Positions 54,452 through 62,932 are shown, numbered from the stretch's first letter. The stretch: 64,000 bases of DNA from WRGA01 sp031553395 (GCA_031553395.1 JAVBLR010000029.1:1-64000); one strand, 5' to 3'. The notes: generated by a model not told the origin, from the letters alone. Numbers and translations are program-made.

Positions 54452-54580
54452 GAGCAACGAAAGATAATAACACAATGCACTCCTATCTTATATGGTGGGA
54501 GGTTTTGTTGTTATAACTCGTTGCAAAGCTTGCCAAGGCTGTGAGGGGCGGTTATAGTCGACTGACCTCTCACTTTTTTT
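54452..54580 (+). ncRNA. Structured leader or small RNA candidate
   Basis: GCAACGA (54454-54460) pairs with TCGTTGC (54518-54524), and the helix extends through an imperfect AATAACACAA region. An alternative pairing closes GTGGGAGG (54495-54502) with CCTCTCAC (54566-54573), and a third forms GTGAGGGG with CCTCTCAC, followed by seven Ts. The helices exclude each other, as in attenuators. No known family is recognised. Confidence 0.35.
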
Positions 54581-54627
54581 ATTTTAAACCGCTTGTTTCA
54601 GAGGTGGATGAGCAAAAAAATTATCTC

Positions 54628-54795
54628 ATGGATGATATTAGAAAAATGTTAGAGCGAATTCGAGAAATTGAAAAGGATGCTCAAGTATTAAACGAAGACA
54701 AGAGTTTTATGGAAGATCTTCTTAAAGGAATTGTCAAAAAAGCGAATCAAGAAAAAGTCAAAAGAATAATTGAACTTATGGCTTATCGACATTGA
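54628..54795 (+). CDS. 55-aa charged helical ORF
   Basis: A short Lys/Glu-rich frame (MLERIREIEKDAQVLNED, FMEDLLKGIVKKANQEK) would form an amphipathic helix. It starts at ATG 54628 or, in a longer form, at GTG 54541 inside the structured region. It may be a truncated gene fragment. The lipoprotein gene starts 20 bases after its stop. Confidence 0.35.
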   Translation: MDDIRKMLERIREIEKDAQVLNEDKSFMEDLLKGIVKKANQEKVKRIIELMAYRH

Positions 54796-54815
54796 ATTAA
54801 TCAAATTTTGAAATC

Positions 54816-55163
54816 ATGAAAAGAGTAAAATTATTTTTAATTAGTTTGGTTACATTGGTAACTTTGAGTGTTGGATTTTCCTCCTGTGGAGGGAGTGTTG
54901 GTAAAATCAGTGAGATGTTTAAAGTTGAAAGCGAGTATTATGGTGATCAGTATGGTGTAACATATAAAGCAAAAGTGAAAAATACCTCAAATCGCACCCT
55001 TGAAGGTTCATTTAGAGTAAAAGTAAAATGTAAAGATGGCACTTCTACTACTGAAACGGCTCATGTGGTCAATATGGAGCCTGGTGAAATTCAAGAAATT
55101 ACTATATACAACAATGCCATAAAAACTTATAATGTGTCTTCTTGGTCTTTTGTAGATGAATAA
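54816..55163 (+). CDS. Small lipoprotein with a beta-sandwich (FxLYD-like) domain
   Basis: The 115-aa protein has a lipoprotein signal (LITLVTLSV-type core, SVGFSSC with Cys near residue 24). A short domain follows: YGVTYKAKVKNTSNRTLEG, RVKVKCKDGTSTTETAHV and VNMEPGEIQEITIYNN. The alternating strands and the NTSNRTLEG turn resemble FxLYD-type domains of bacterial lipoproteins. It is the only predicted envelope protein in the element and may be cargo. A hairpin terminator follows. Confidence 0.6.
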   Translation: MKRVKLFLISLVTLVTLSVGFSSCGGSVGKISEMFKVESEYYGDQYGVTYKAKVKNTSNRTLEGSFRVKVKCKDGTSTTETAHVVNMEPGEIQEITIYNNAIKTYNVSSWSFVDE

Positions 55164-55186
55164 TCTTTTAGATTAAACTGACTCAA

Positions 55187-55235
55187 GAAAAAGTGTATCA
55201 GAATGTCTTTTCATAGATTATTTTGATACATTTTT
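55187..55235 (+). terminator. Terminator after the small lipoprotein
   Basis: TGTATCAGAAT and ATTATTTTGATACA arms flank a short loop and are followed by TTTTTATTTT, about 25 bases after the stop. Confidence 0.6.
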
Positions 55236-55343
55236 ATTTTAAGACAAAATTCATGTAAGCAAGCCTTATTTTTTATGTTATAAATTCTCATTTTCAGCAA
55301 GTTAAATTAGAAATAGGGATTTGTGCAAATTACTGGGGGTGGG

Positions 55344-55496
55344 TTATTTTACAGTTTTCCAATAGTTTAGCATGCTTCTACTAATTTTGAATTTATGTTC
55401 CGATGACAATGGTTTCCCATAGTTGGGGTTGTTGCTTCCTTTCATTGATTCACTTATCTTTTTCTTAGTTTGTTCTGATAATATTCTTTTTCTCAT
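55344..55496 (-). CDS. 50-aa NUMOD3-like DNA-binding protein
   Basis: The frame reads ILSEQTKKKISESMKGSNNP, then NYGKPLSSEHKFKISRSM. The NPNYGK and KISESMKG repeats are the NUMOD3 motif (a short helical DNA-binding unit found in GIY-YIG and HNH endonucleases). Free-standing small NUMOD3 proteins are frequent in Bacteroidota mobile regions. No nuclease domain is attached. It is downstream of the Rep-like gene on the same strand, 152 bases after its stop. Confidence 0.65.
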   Translation of the reverse strand: MRKRILSEQTKKKISESMKGSNNPNYGKPLSSEHKFKISRSMLNYWKTVK

Positions 55497-55648
55497 AATA
55501 CATTTTATTAAACTACTTTATTAATGGATTATTTATAAATATCTTTTTTTGAAAAATAATGTTTTGAAAATAAAATCTTAATTTATAAATAATTAAATCC
55601 AAATTTACCCTTTGGGAGGGTGGGTTGTTATATACCCTGCCAAGAATA

Positions 55649-56521
55649 TCAAAGGGGATTGGGATATAAAGAAATTTCATTCTTCTTCTTATCTCTTATT
55701 GAAATGATTCGTTTTCGATGGTCGGCAAACATAGAGTATAAAAATTCTTTATCTAACAGATCATCCAAAGAGATTAGTTTTTTAATGACTTTATCTTCAT
55801 AATACCCAATGGCATTATAATCTAATTTTAGTTCTATTCTATTCAGATTTTTCAAATTGGGATTAATCTGCTTATGAAAATCCAAGATATAACCCTTTTC
55901 AGAAACATTGATTTCTTCTTTCTTGTCGTATGCGCAAATCTCCTTAGTTTTCTTTTTGTCTTTTATTAAAATGGTTCTGATTTTAAACGGGTTGTTGAGG
56001 CTACCCTTAGTAAAATATACAATTTTATCAATGGTTTTGGTTCTATCTTCAATTATGTTTTTATTTAGCATTACTTGATTTTCTTTATCTTTTAAAGCCC
56101 TTCGCAATACTTGTTCAGGATTGAAGTTATAACAATCAATTGCAATGTCAATTTTACTGAAATTATTAATCTTCAAATTAAGATCATTCAATACATTGGA
56201 TAAATAATGTTGTGTATCGTTGTAAAAAACAGGATTAGCAACAGTAAATTTAATTGCATCTTTATATGAAAATCCGAATTGAGAAAAATCTATCTGTCCC
56301 ATTGGGTTGCCATCATGACTAACAGAATAGGAATATTTATATCTGTGGGAAGCATCCAAAGTTTGGGTTAATGTAGTTTTATCAAAAGTAAGCTGGTTTT
56401 CAAAAGCTATTTCAGACTGATACTTCACAGCCTCATCAAAATTATCGCTAACGGTTGATGTACAGGAAAAAACTAACTTGTCTAATTGTATGGTTGCATT
56501 GATATTATATTCATTTTTCAT
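55649..56521 (-). CDS. Rep_trans-like replication initiator candidate
   Basis: The 290-aa protein begins with a beta-rich N-terminus (NINATIQLDKLVFSC). It then has KIDIAIDCYNF (residues about 123-133), which matches the RiDlAlD strand of the Rep_trans/phage replication initiator family. A C-terminal segment includes KEICAYDKKEE and LNRIELKLDYNAIGYY, like the late motifs of that family. Rolling-circle initiators nick the origin and start replication; the nicking Tyr cannot be assigned with confidence. A Rep in an element integrated at a tRNA suggests an excisable plasmid- or phage-like unit. A generic mobile-element protein is the alternative. Confidence 0.5.
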   Translation of the reverse strand: MKNEYNINATIQLDKLVFSCTSTVSDNFDEAVKYQSEIAFENQLTFDKTTLTQTLDASHRYKYSYSVSHDGNPMGQIDFSQFGFSYKDAIKFTVANPVFYNDTQHYLSNVLNDLNLKINNFSKIDIAIDCYNFNPEQVLRRALKDKENQVMLNKNIIEDRTKTIDKIVYFTKGSLNNPFKIRTILIKDKKKTKEICAYDKKEEINVSEKGYILDFHKQINPNLKNLNRIELKLDYNAIGYYEDKVIKKLISLDDLLDKEFLYSMFADHRKRIISIRDKKKNEISLYPNPL

Positions 56522-56670
56522 TGGAATTAAGGTTAATACTCTTATTATTTATCTCATGATGGTAGTCTACCATAGTACGGTCTGTTTTATTCATAAATAG
56601 TCTATATTTCTAAAAAAGTTATTGATTGTACAAAATAATTCTCATGGATTGGGAATCCACTCCCTTAACT

Positions 56671-56696
56671 CCCAAATCAAGTCTAAATCTTCTAAA
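56671..56696 (+). repeat. Direct repeat copy 1 (CCCAAATCAAG...CTAAATCT)
   Basis: CCCAAATCAAG, CTAAATCT and TCTAAA occur in the same order here and at 62426-62452, differing by single-base indels. The two copies bracket the decayed recombinase and the GC-rich PL11 gene. Confidence 0.45.
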
Positions 56697-56720
56697 AATT
56701 GGTTCGAGAAAAGAACATCT

Positions 56721-57410
56721 AAGGGTACTAAGTGGGAAGAATTTATATTTTTATGAATGCTTCCCATTTCTTTTTTCACTAACTCATTGGTTTGCTGATA
56801 TATTAACCCTAAGGCTGAATTTAATTCATTGGTTCGATGTGATTTTCCATCAAATGTGATTTTCCATCAAATGTGATTTTTTGAGGAAACATTGAACTTA
56901 TCAACTTACATTTCACTTCTATTTTGGCATCCCTTATGTAGTTATTTATATTGAAAATCAGACATATAGAGTAATCTAATTTTGGTTCAATATTAGTGCG
57001 GTTAGGGGTTTTTACAAAATCTATTCTTTTTTGTAATTCCTGTTTTTCTTTCATGCACCTATCTAATAATCTATCATACATAGATTTGTCTATTTCTTGA
57101 AGCAGATATTTATCATCAAGGATATCTATTTTACTATTCACTTTTTCAATTTCAAGATGAAAATTATTTATTTCCTTTTGAGTCTCAACAGACTGTTCAT
57201 CTTTTAAATTCTCAAAAATTTTTTATATAAATCTAAAATTGTTCTGTTTGGGTTTAGTGTAGCTGTATAGTTAGCAAATGCTTCATTTGCTTTGTCTGCT
57301 CTGCATCTGAAATGCTTACTAACCTTACTGCAATTATAGTAATAATATGTTGCTCCATTCCCTTTACTTGATACACCTGGAACTCCTACCTTATCTAAAC
57401 TTGATGAAAG
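56721..57410 (-). pseudogene. Decayed C-terminal half of a second large serine recombinase
   Basis: Fragments in two frames align with residues about 295-505 of the intact recombinase at 51184-52743. Matches include SSKGNGATYYYYNCSKVSKHF, RCRADKANEAFANYTATLNP, KTPNRTNIEPKLDYS and KVEVKCK-like AKIEVKCKLISSMFPQKITF. The catalytic domain is missing and several frameshifts are present, one caused by a 17-base tandem duplication at 56837-56870. The 3' end reaches GGGTACT at 56723-56729, the same heptamer that ends the tRNA-Leu gene at 51214-51220. This looks like the remnant of an earlier integration at the same tRNA. Confidence 0.7.
56837..56880 (+). repeat. 17-base tandem repeat, two copies plus a partial third
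   Basis: ATGTGATTTTCCATCAA occurs at 56837-56853 and 56854-56870 and continues with ATGTGATTTT. Seventeen is not a multiple of three, so it shifts the frame of the recombinase remnant. Confidence 0.85.
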
Positions 57411-57521
57411 AAAGGAACACAAAGATTAAAATAATAACCAGTCATTTACAACTAAAACAAAGATACGAGAAGCTAAATCACAGAACCTGCTGATCTAAAA
57501 ATTAACAGGAGTCAGATCTAC

Positions 57522-57573
57522 AAAAAACTTCCCATTGCCGAATCCATCTTGTAGGAGGTCCAGCAATGGGAAG
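57522..57573 (-). terminator. Terminator of the PL11 gene
   Basis: Perfect 11-base arms (CTTCCCATTGC at 57528-57538 and complement at 57563-57573) are followed on the minus strand by six Ts. Confidence 0.8.
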
Positions 57574-57622
57574 CATAATTGAAATTATAATAAAGAAGAA
57601 TTATCCGTAGAAATCTTCCATT

Positions 57623-60600
57623 TTACTTGACACTAATCTTGGTCATGCTTCCATCGACATTCACAATATAGACTCCTGTACGCAAACGGGTTTTAGGATC
57701 AATGTACACACCATTTAATGTGTAAATGCGAATCTCATTGGCTCCCGGCGCTATAACTTTGCCATCGACCACATATACATTTGGCAATTGAGCATTAATT
57801 TCATTTATTCCAGTGCCGAAATCTACAACGCGCAGGAATCCCTTAGTTGCAACTTCAGAGTCATCCCAGTAGAGACCTTTCTCTGCATCAATCACTAGGC
57901 TCTCCATAACAGGTGTTCCGGTAAAGGACGCTACGTTTTGGAACAGTTGAATGCTGTCACCACCGACAGGTGTCCATGTGCTCCAATGAATACGGATGGT
58001 GCCATTCATGGAGAGTGTGTTGATATTCTGCAGCGTGGTATAGGACTTAGCAGAGGAAATACCGAACTCTACAACTGCGTCCTTATATACAGTAACGTTC
58101 TTGCCGCCAAAGTTAAGAGTTCCGGTGGTGGCAGTAGCGGTGGTACCCACCTGAAGGGTAGCGCCGGTAACGATGATGTAACTACTGTTGGATAGTGCGC
58201 CTGTGCCAGTTACACCACTCAGTGTAGCACCTGCCCTCACTGTGAGTGCTCCCGTGCCAAGTTTCACAGTGTTGCCACTGATGTGGAGTTGACCTGCCTC
58301 GATGCTTGTGGAGCCGGTATGGTCATGAGCGCCAGTGAGACTCACCTTTCCGTTTCCGATTTTGGTAAAGTTGGAGTTGTCGGTAACAATACCCGTCCAG
58401 CTCCAGTCGCTGTCATTACCTAATCTCCAAGTGTTGGTTCCCGTAGCGCCGTCATTGGCGAAGGAAGCATAACCTCCCAGTTTACCGCTACCCGAAACCT
58501 TACCGATAGTAAAGGTCTTGCCGGTATTTTGAACTCTGGTGGTGGAGGCGATGTCGAGTGTACCATTGGCTAAGCCTGTGGATGAGTCGAGTGTGAAGCG
58601 TGGATCGGTATCGCTGGTACCGTAACTACCCACAGCCTTAATGGTGCCCGTAAACTGGCTCCAGTTTCCCTGTATTTTAGTACGGGTAGCCCACCAACCG
58701 GAACCAACAATGACCGGACAATTAATGGTGAGGGTACCTTCGCCTGTCACCTTGTTACTATACGAGGCATTGGTCACAAGAGTTTGCGTGCCGCTCTTGT
58801 CCACAGGCACTTCGATCGCATAACTACTGCCGGCGTTCTCGAGCAGGGTGCCGCTCTGAAACTCTACGGTCTTGCCTGGCACAGTACTTGCTACACACTG
58901 TACTGTGCCAGCTGCGATAACGAGACGGTTCACAGTGTTGTTTACATTGAGTTTCATATATCCCGTACCCTTCTTGGTAAGAGTAGTACCACTGATAGCT
59001 TTGTTCACTACAAAGTCGCCGGCATTGTTGATGACGCCACCGTCTTCACCCTCCATCTGCATGGGTGAACCCTGTGTAACGGCATAGTTGGTTTGAAGAG
59101 TTGCTCCGTTTTCAATGATAAACTTGGCTGGAGCTGTATTCACTCCACCGAGTTGGCCGAGTTTCATGTTCTCATTGCTGAGTGAGGATACAACCACTGT
59201 TCCGCCGCTGATGTGTGTACCACCTGTGTAGGAGTTGTCAGCTTTAATGGTAAGTGTACCAGTGCCACGCTTGATAAGGGTGGATGTGCCCATGATCTTT
59301 CCGGTACCGCCGAGGGTGTAGGCTGTATTGCCATCTACAATAATGCTGTCTGCTTCCAACTCACCCTTAAGGGCCACACTTTTCTGACTGCCAGTGGCAT
59401 CAAAGAGTACTTTGTCACCCGTAACGAAGACTTCGGTGGTGGCAGTGGGATCAAAGGCTGAAGTGAAGTTGTTCGACTGTGCAAAGTCCCACAAAGTGCT
59501 CTCCTTGCCGTTCCAGATAATGGAGGCTGCCCCACGGGTGTCTTCAATAGTGAGGTAGAGGTGATTGCCCGTATGAGAGAGCGTTGATTTCTTACTGGTG
59601 CCGATGCCCTCAATAACGACATCAAAGAGTGAACCAGTGAGGGTGCCAACTTCGCCAAGATCGTAGGTACCAACTGTAAGGTTTTCGATTACGAATTCAA
59701 TAACGGGCGCAAGGTACTTAGGGCCGTAATTCCACGACTTGGTTTCGATAGTGAGGAGTTTGGCATTGATCTGGTCGGCCTTAAAACCGTTAGGATTAAG
59801 GTCTATCTGGAGACGTGAGCCGAAACCTAGAATTAGAGAGTCGGTGGTGATGGTACCAATATTACCTTTGCCGCCCGGACGGATGGTGGCGTTGTAATCT
59901 GCCTTGATGCAGCGGAATTCTCCCCCGTTGGAGTTAAGGGTGGTATGGCGATTCAGCCAAAGGGTGGAACCAAGTAGTTTACCATCGAAAGTGAGTGCGC
60001 CATTCCACACATCGGTGTTACCCGTGTATTTTTGCTCCACAGTAGGAAGAATGAGTTCGCCCTCACCCTGCTTAATGAGACGCATGGTTCCGTCGAAGGC
60101 CCCTCTAGTCACAGTGGTAGTGTAGAACTGGGAGACGGGGGCAATCTTCGCACTAGTTTCAGAGCCATTCTGACCCTCTGTCCATGAAGGGGCATTGAAG
60201 ATTACATTCCACGGACGGACACCGTCTTCTACAGCGATGGTATTATTCTGATTTTCAAATACGAGCACTTGCTTATCATTATAGGCGGAACCAATACTGC
60301 CACTGCCTGCCACAAGTTCGCGACCGGTGGTAGTAAGCGGAGGAGGTGCTACAGTAATGCCCTCTAATTCTCCGAGGAAGTAAGACGGATGAGGCGGTTG
60401 GTTGTAGCCGATCGTCTCCCAAACCATAGCTTGACGGTAGCCGTGGTCGTGCCACAGAGTAGGAATACGGTAGGAAGTGGTATAGTTACTAGTGTAGATA
60501 CGCATACCTGTGCCATTGCGGATGACGATTTCTTCACGCCAGTCGCCAAGTATGTCACCACTCAAGCAAGGATTATTTTTGGAACTATTATTCATATTAC

Positions 60601-62242
60601 CTGCATTCGACAGGAAGATACGGCCCACACCGGGCTTGTCAATTTTAGGTTGTCTGGCTGTACCCGGACTATCCAGTACTTCGCTCAAAAGGTCGCCATC
60701 CCAGTAAATACGGAAGTTGAGGTTACCCCAAGCAATAAAGCTTTCTGCTGTAATTTCGTTGATGTCTTTGTCGGCCACCGAGCTAATGAAACCGGTGCTC
60801 ACGGAGCGACCCTGACAGCCGGGATACGTGTTGGAAAAATTGGCCATGAGTCCACGACCATCATCACCCGTGCCCTGCGAGCGATAATATAGTTCAGAGG
60901 TGGTGGCATTGCGGTAGTTCATGTTAGGCGAACTCTCGTTGCAGGTGTATTGTTCCAATCCCCAGCGATAGGGGTCGAAATCACTACAGTGTTGAGCATC
61001 TCCGTGTCCTAATCCTGTGGTGGAAAGTCCTTTGCCGTTGTCGTCGAAAGTGAAGGAACCGAATACGATTTCGTCTCGACCGTCCATATCGACATCCTGA
61101 ATGGCGAAATTATGGTAGCCTTGCCCATACCAGGGACTCGAACTCACATTGTTGGTCCAGTACCAGCGCTGCGTGAGTTTGTGAGTAGCGGGATCTACAT
61201 CGTAAGCCGCAAATTTATGGCGTGTGTAGCAGCCACGGCCAAGGAAGATAGAAGGTTTCTTGCCATCCAGATAGGGTGCGCCAAAGTAGTGCTTGGTGGC
61301 GCGGTGGCCACCATCACCGGAATTACCCCACACAGCTAACGAGGTCTCGCCTGCTTCGTAGCGTTTTAGCGGGTAGGTCATCCAGAGCTTGTCATTGTCG
61401 CCGATTGGATAGGGCTCGCCTGTTTCGCCATTTATATAAAGAAGGTATTCATTACCCACGCTGGTATATTCTGTATTCGCTATGGTACGGGAGTCATATG
61501 TGGGATTATCGCCGATGGTCACAGTGGTTCCGTCAGCCTTATGAATCACCATGTTGTCGGCACCGCGCAATAGCACCTCAGCTTTGCCGTCCATGTCCCA
61601 GTCAAAGGCGATGGCGTCCCACTGTTCGTCCGGACCGGCCTGCAAGTTAGGGCCAAGATCAATCCACCACAAACGTGTACCCGTAAGGGTGATCACCTCG
61701 ATGCGGTTGAAGCGGGTGGTGTTAGTGATGTCAGTAGTGCTGCTGGTGTAATTACGCTTGCAGATTAGTTCAATCTTCCCGTCGCCGTTCACATCGGCGG
61801 CAACTACATCGTTGAACTCATACACCGAAGTGGCAGTGAGTCCGGCACGATCTATTGCGGGTTGACCGGCGATATCGAGATAGCCGGTGGTAAAGTTGGA
61901 GTCTACGCCACTCCAGCGGGTTATTTCGGCGCACTTTTCGCCTTCTACACCCCGTACTACGGGTGCCACCTGATATTTGGTGGTAGTATTGCCGGCGGAG
62001 TGAACGTAGTTAGAAACCCTCAATTCGGAGGCAATCTTAGAGCCGTTGGCATAAAGATTGTAGGTTACGTCATAATATTCTTCGCCCAAAATACGCCAGC
62101 TGATAAAGTTACCGCTGCCGCTCTGAGCAATCGTAGCCACCAGGCCACGGTCGAGTTTATCCATGAAACGTTGAGCATGAGCCGTGAAGGCTACCGCAAG
62201 AAGCACAGATAAAAGAATGATTCTTGGTTTAAAATACATCAT
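57623..62242 (-). CDS. Secreted PL11-type rhamnogalacturonan lyase with autotransporter-type repeats and T9SS tail
   Basis: The 1539-aa protein has a signal peptide (ILLSVLLAVAFTAHA). A PL11-like catalytic part (about 25-640) begins MDKLDRGLVA and carries ADVNGDGKIELI, GHGDAQHCSDFDPYRWG, GDILGDWREEIVI and WHDHGYRQAMVW with YNQPPHPSYF; these match rhamnogalacturonan lyases that cleave the pectin backbone. About 700 residues of passenger-type beta repeats follow (KADNSYTGGTHISGGTVVV, KIGNGKVSLTGAHDHTGS). The last 65 residues (EIRIYTLNGVYI, RTGVYIVNVDG) form a T9SS sorting domain. GC content is about 50%, clearly above the neighbours, which points to recent transfer. Confidence 0.8.
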   Translation of the reverse strand: MMYFKPRIILLSVLLAVAFTAHAQRFMDKLDRGLVATIAQSGSGNFISWRILGEEYYDVTYNLYANGSKIASELRVSNYVHSAGNTTTKYQVAPVVRGVEGEKCAEITRWSGVDSNFTTGYLDIAGQPAIDRAGLTATSVYEFNDVVAADVNGDGKIELICKRNYTSSTTDITNTTRFNRIEVITLTGTRLWWIDLGPNLQAGPDEQWDAIAFDWDMDGKAEVLLRGADNMVIHKADGTTVTIGDNPTYDSRTIANTEYTSVGNEYLLYINGETGEPYPIGDNDKLWMTYPLKRYEAGETSLAVWGNSGDGGHRATKHYFGAPYLDGKKPSIFLGRGCYTRHKFAAYDVDPATHKLTQRWYWTNNVSSSPWYGQGYHNFAIQDVDMDGRDEIVFGSFTFDDNGKGLSTTGLGHGDAQHCSDFDPYRWGLEQYTCNESSPNMNYRNATTSELYYRSQGTGDDGRGLMANFSNTYPGCQGRSVSTGFISSVADKDINEITAESFIAWGNLNFRIYWDGDLLSEVLDSPGTARQPKIDKPGVGRIFLSNAGNMNNSSKNNPCLSGDILGDWREEIVIRNGTGMRIYTSNYTTSYRIPTLWHDHGYRQAMVWETIGYNQPPHPSYFLGELEGITVAPPPLTTTGRELVAGSGSIGSAYNDKQVLVFENQNNTIAVEDGVRPWNVIFNAPSWTEGQNGSETSAKIAPVSQFYTTTVTRGAFDGTMRLIKQGEGELILPTVEQKYTGNTDVWNGALTFDGKLLGSTLWLNRHTTLNSNGGEFRCIKADYNATIRPGGKGNIGTITTDSLILGFGSRLQIDLNPNGFKADQINAKLLTIETKSWNYGPKYLAPVIEFVIENLTVGTYDLGEVGTLTGSLFDVVIEGIGTSKKSTLSHTGNHLYLTIEDTRGAASIIWNGKESTLWDFAQSNNFTSAFDPTATTEVFVTGDKVLFDATGSQKSVALKGELEADSIIVDGNTAYTLGGTGKIMGTSTLIKRGTGTLTIKADNSYTGGTHISGGTVVVSSLSNENMKLGQLGGVNTAPAKFIIENGATLQTNYAVTQGSPMQMEGEDGGVINNAGDFVVNKAISGTTLTKKGTGYMKLNVNNTVNRLVIAAGTVQCVASTVPGKTVEFQSGTLLENAGSSYAIEVPVDKSGTQTLVTNASYSNKVTGEGTLTINCPVIVGSGWWATRTKIQGNWSQFTGTIKAVGSYGTSDTDPRFTLDSSTGLANGTLDIASTTRVQNTGKTFTIGKVSGSGKLGGYASFANDGATGTNTWRLGNDSDWSWTGIVTDNSNFTKIGNGKVSLTGAHDHTGSTSIEAGQLHISGNTVKLGTGALTVRAGATLSGVTGTGALSNSSYIIVTGATLQVGTTATATTGTLNFGGKNVTVYKDAVVEFGISSAKSYTTLQNINTLSMNGTIRIHWSTWTPVGGDSIQLFQNVASFTGTPVMESLVIDAEKGLYWDDSEVATKGFLRVVDFGTGINEINAQLPNVYVVDGKVIAPGANEIRIYTLNGVYIDPKTRLRTGVYIVNVDGSMTKISVK

Positions 62243-62425
62243 GAGATTGTTATTTAATGTTTTCTGTTTAAAAAAATAAGTTTTTTAAGAAAGTTCAAAA
62301 TAAGCACGAATAATTCTTCTCAACAATGTAAAATAGTACAATCTTATGTATTATAAGATATTTTGGGCAACAGTAACCTACTTCCTAATCTCATTTATGT
62401 TATTGTGAAATGAACTCGCATAATT

Positions 62426-62452
62426 CCCAAATCAAGCTAAATCTATTCTAAA
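62426..62452 (+). repeat. Direct repeat copy 2 (CCCAAATCAAGCTAAATCT)
   Basis: This is the partner of 56671-56696, 184 bases upstream of the PL11 start. It is consistent with a junction of the transferred segment, but too short to prove it. Confidence 0.45.
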
Positions 62453-62521
62453 CTTATTCCCATATTGCAGCGTTTTGCCTGCATTTGCATTTATATAGTA
62501 TTACTAAAAAATTTAATGATT

Positions 62522-62932
62522 ATGAAAACAAAGAATTTACTTGAAATGCTGTTCCTACTTATCGTTTCTTTCGGTTTTGTGTCTTGCAATAATGATGATG
62601 AAATAGATATCAACCGGCTGGTAGGCAGATGGAGTGTTTCCTATGATGATCCGCGATTGATGGTTGACGGCTCGGTAATATATACATTCAATACCGATAA
62701 ATCCTGTTCTATTTATAATTATGATGCATTATCCAATAGAGATACTACAATCAATCGTACATATATAATCAGCTATGACAATACATTGATTACCTTATTT
62801 AACGAAGAAGAAAAATATACGGAACAATACCGTATTCTTAAACTGACATCGAAGGAAATGAGATGGGAAGATGCATCTTCAAAATGTGGATGTTCTAATT
62901 CTAATAAGAAATTTGTGAAAGTGACAGAATAA
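62522..62932 (+). CDS. Small lipocalin-like lipoprotein
   Basis: The 136-aa protein has a lipoprotein signal (MLFLLIVSFGFVSC, Cys near residue 22). A single beta-barrel-like domain starts with LVGRWSVSYDD and ends with MRWEDASSKCGC, the pattern of Bacteroidota lipocalin-like lipoproteins, whose ligands are mostly unknown. Two C-terminal Cys pairs (CGC) may be structural. ATG at 62522 is preferred to one six bases upstream. Confidence 0.65.
   Translation: MKTKNLLEMLFLLIVSFGFVSCNNDDEIDINRLVGRWSVSYDDPRLMVDGSVIYTFNTDKSCSIYNYDALSNRDTTINRTYIISYDNTLITLFNEEEKYTEQYRILKLTSKEMRWEDASSKCGCSNSNKKFVKVTE

Noticed and set aside
54495..54573. tRNA-Gly(GCC)-like stretch with TTGCCAA loop and an eight-base closing stem
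   Set aside because: The acceptor-like stem is good, but the anticodon stem has only about three pairs, the D loop would be 16 bases, and the T arm has an eight-base loop. It fits a structured leader or recombination site better.
56640..56740. Degenerate tRNA near GGTTCGA and GGGTACT at 56701-56729
   Set aside because: The short CCCTTA/TAAGGG closing stem and lack of D and anticodon arms do not make a tRNA; it is kept only as a possible altered attachment site.
60389..60892. 167-aa plus-strand frame inside the PL11 gene
   Set aside because: Several overlapping long antisense frames occur in this GC-richer gene; none has a recognised domain, while the minus-strand frame is a clear enzyme.
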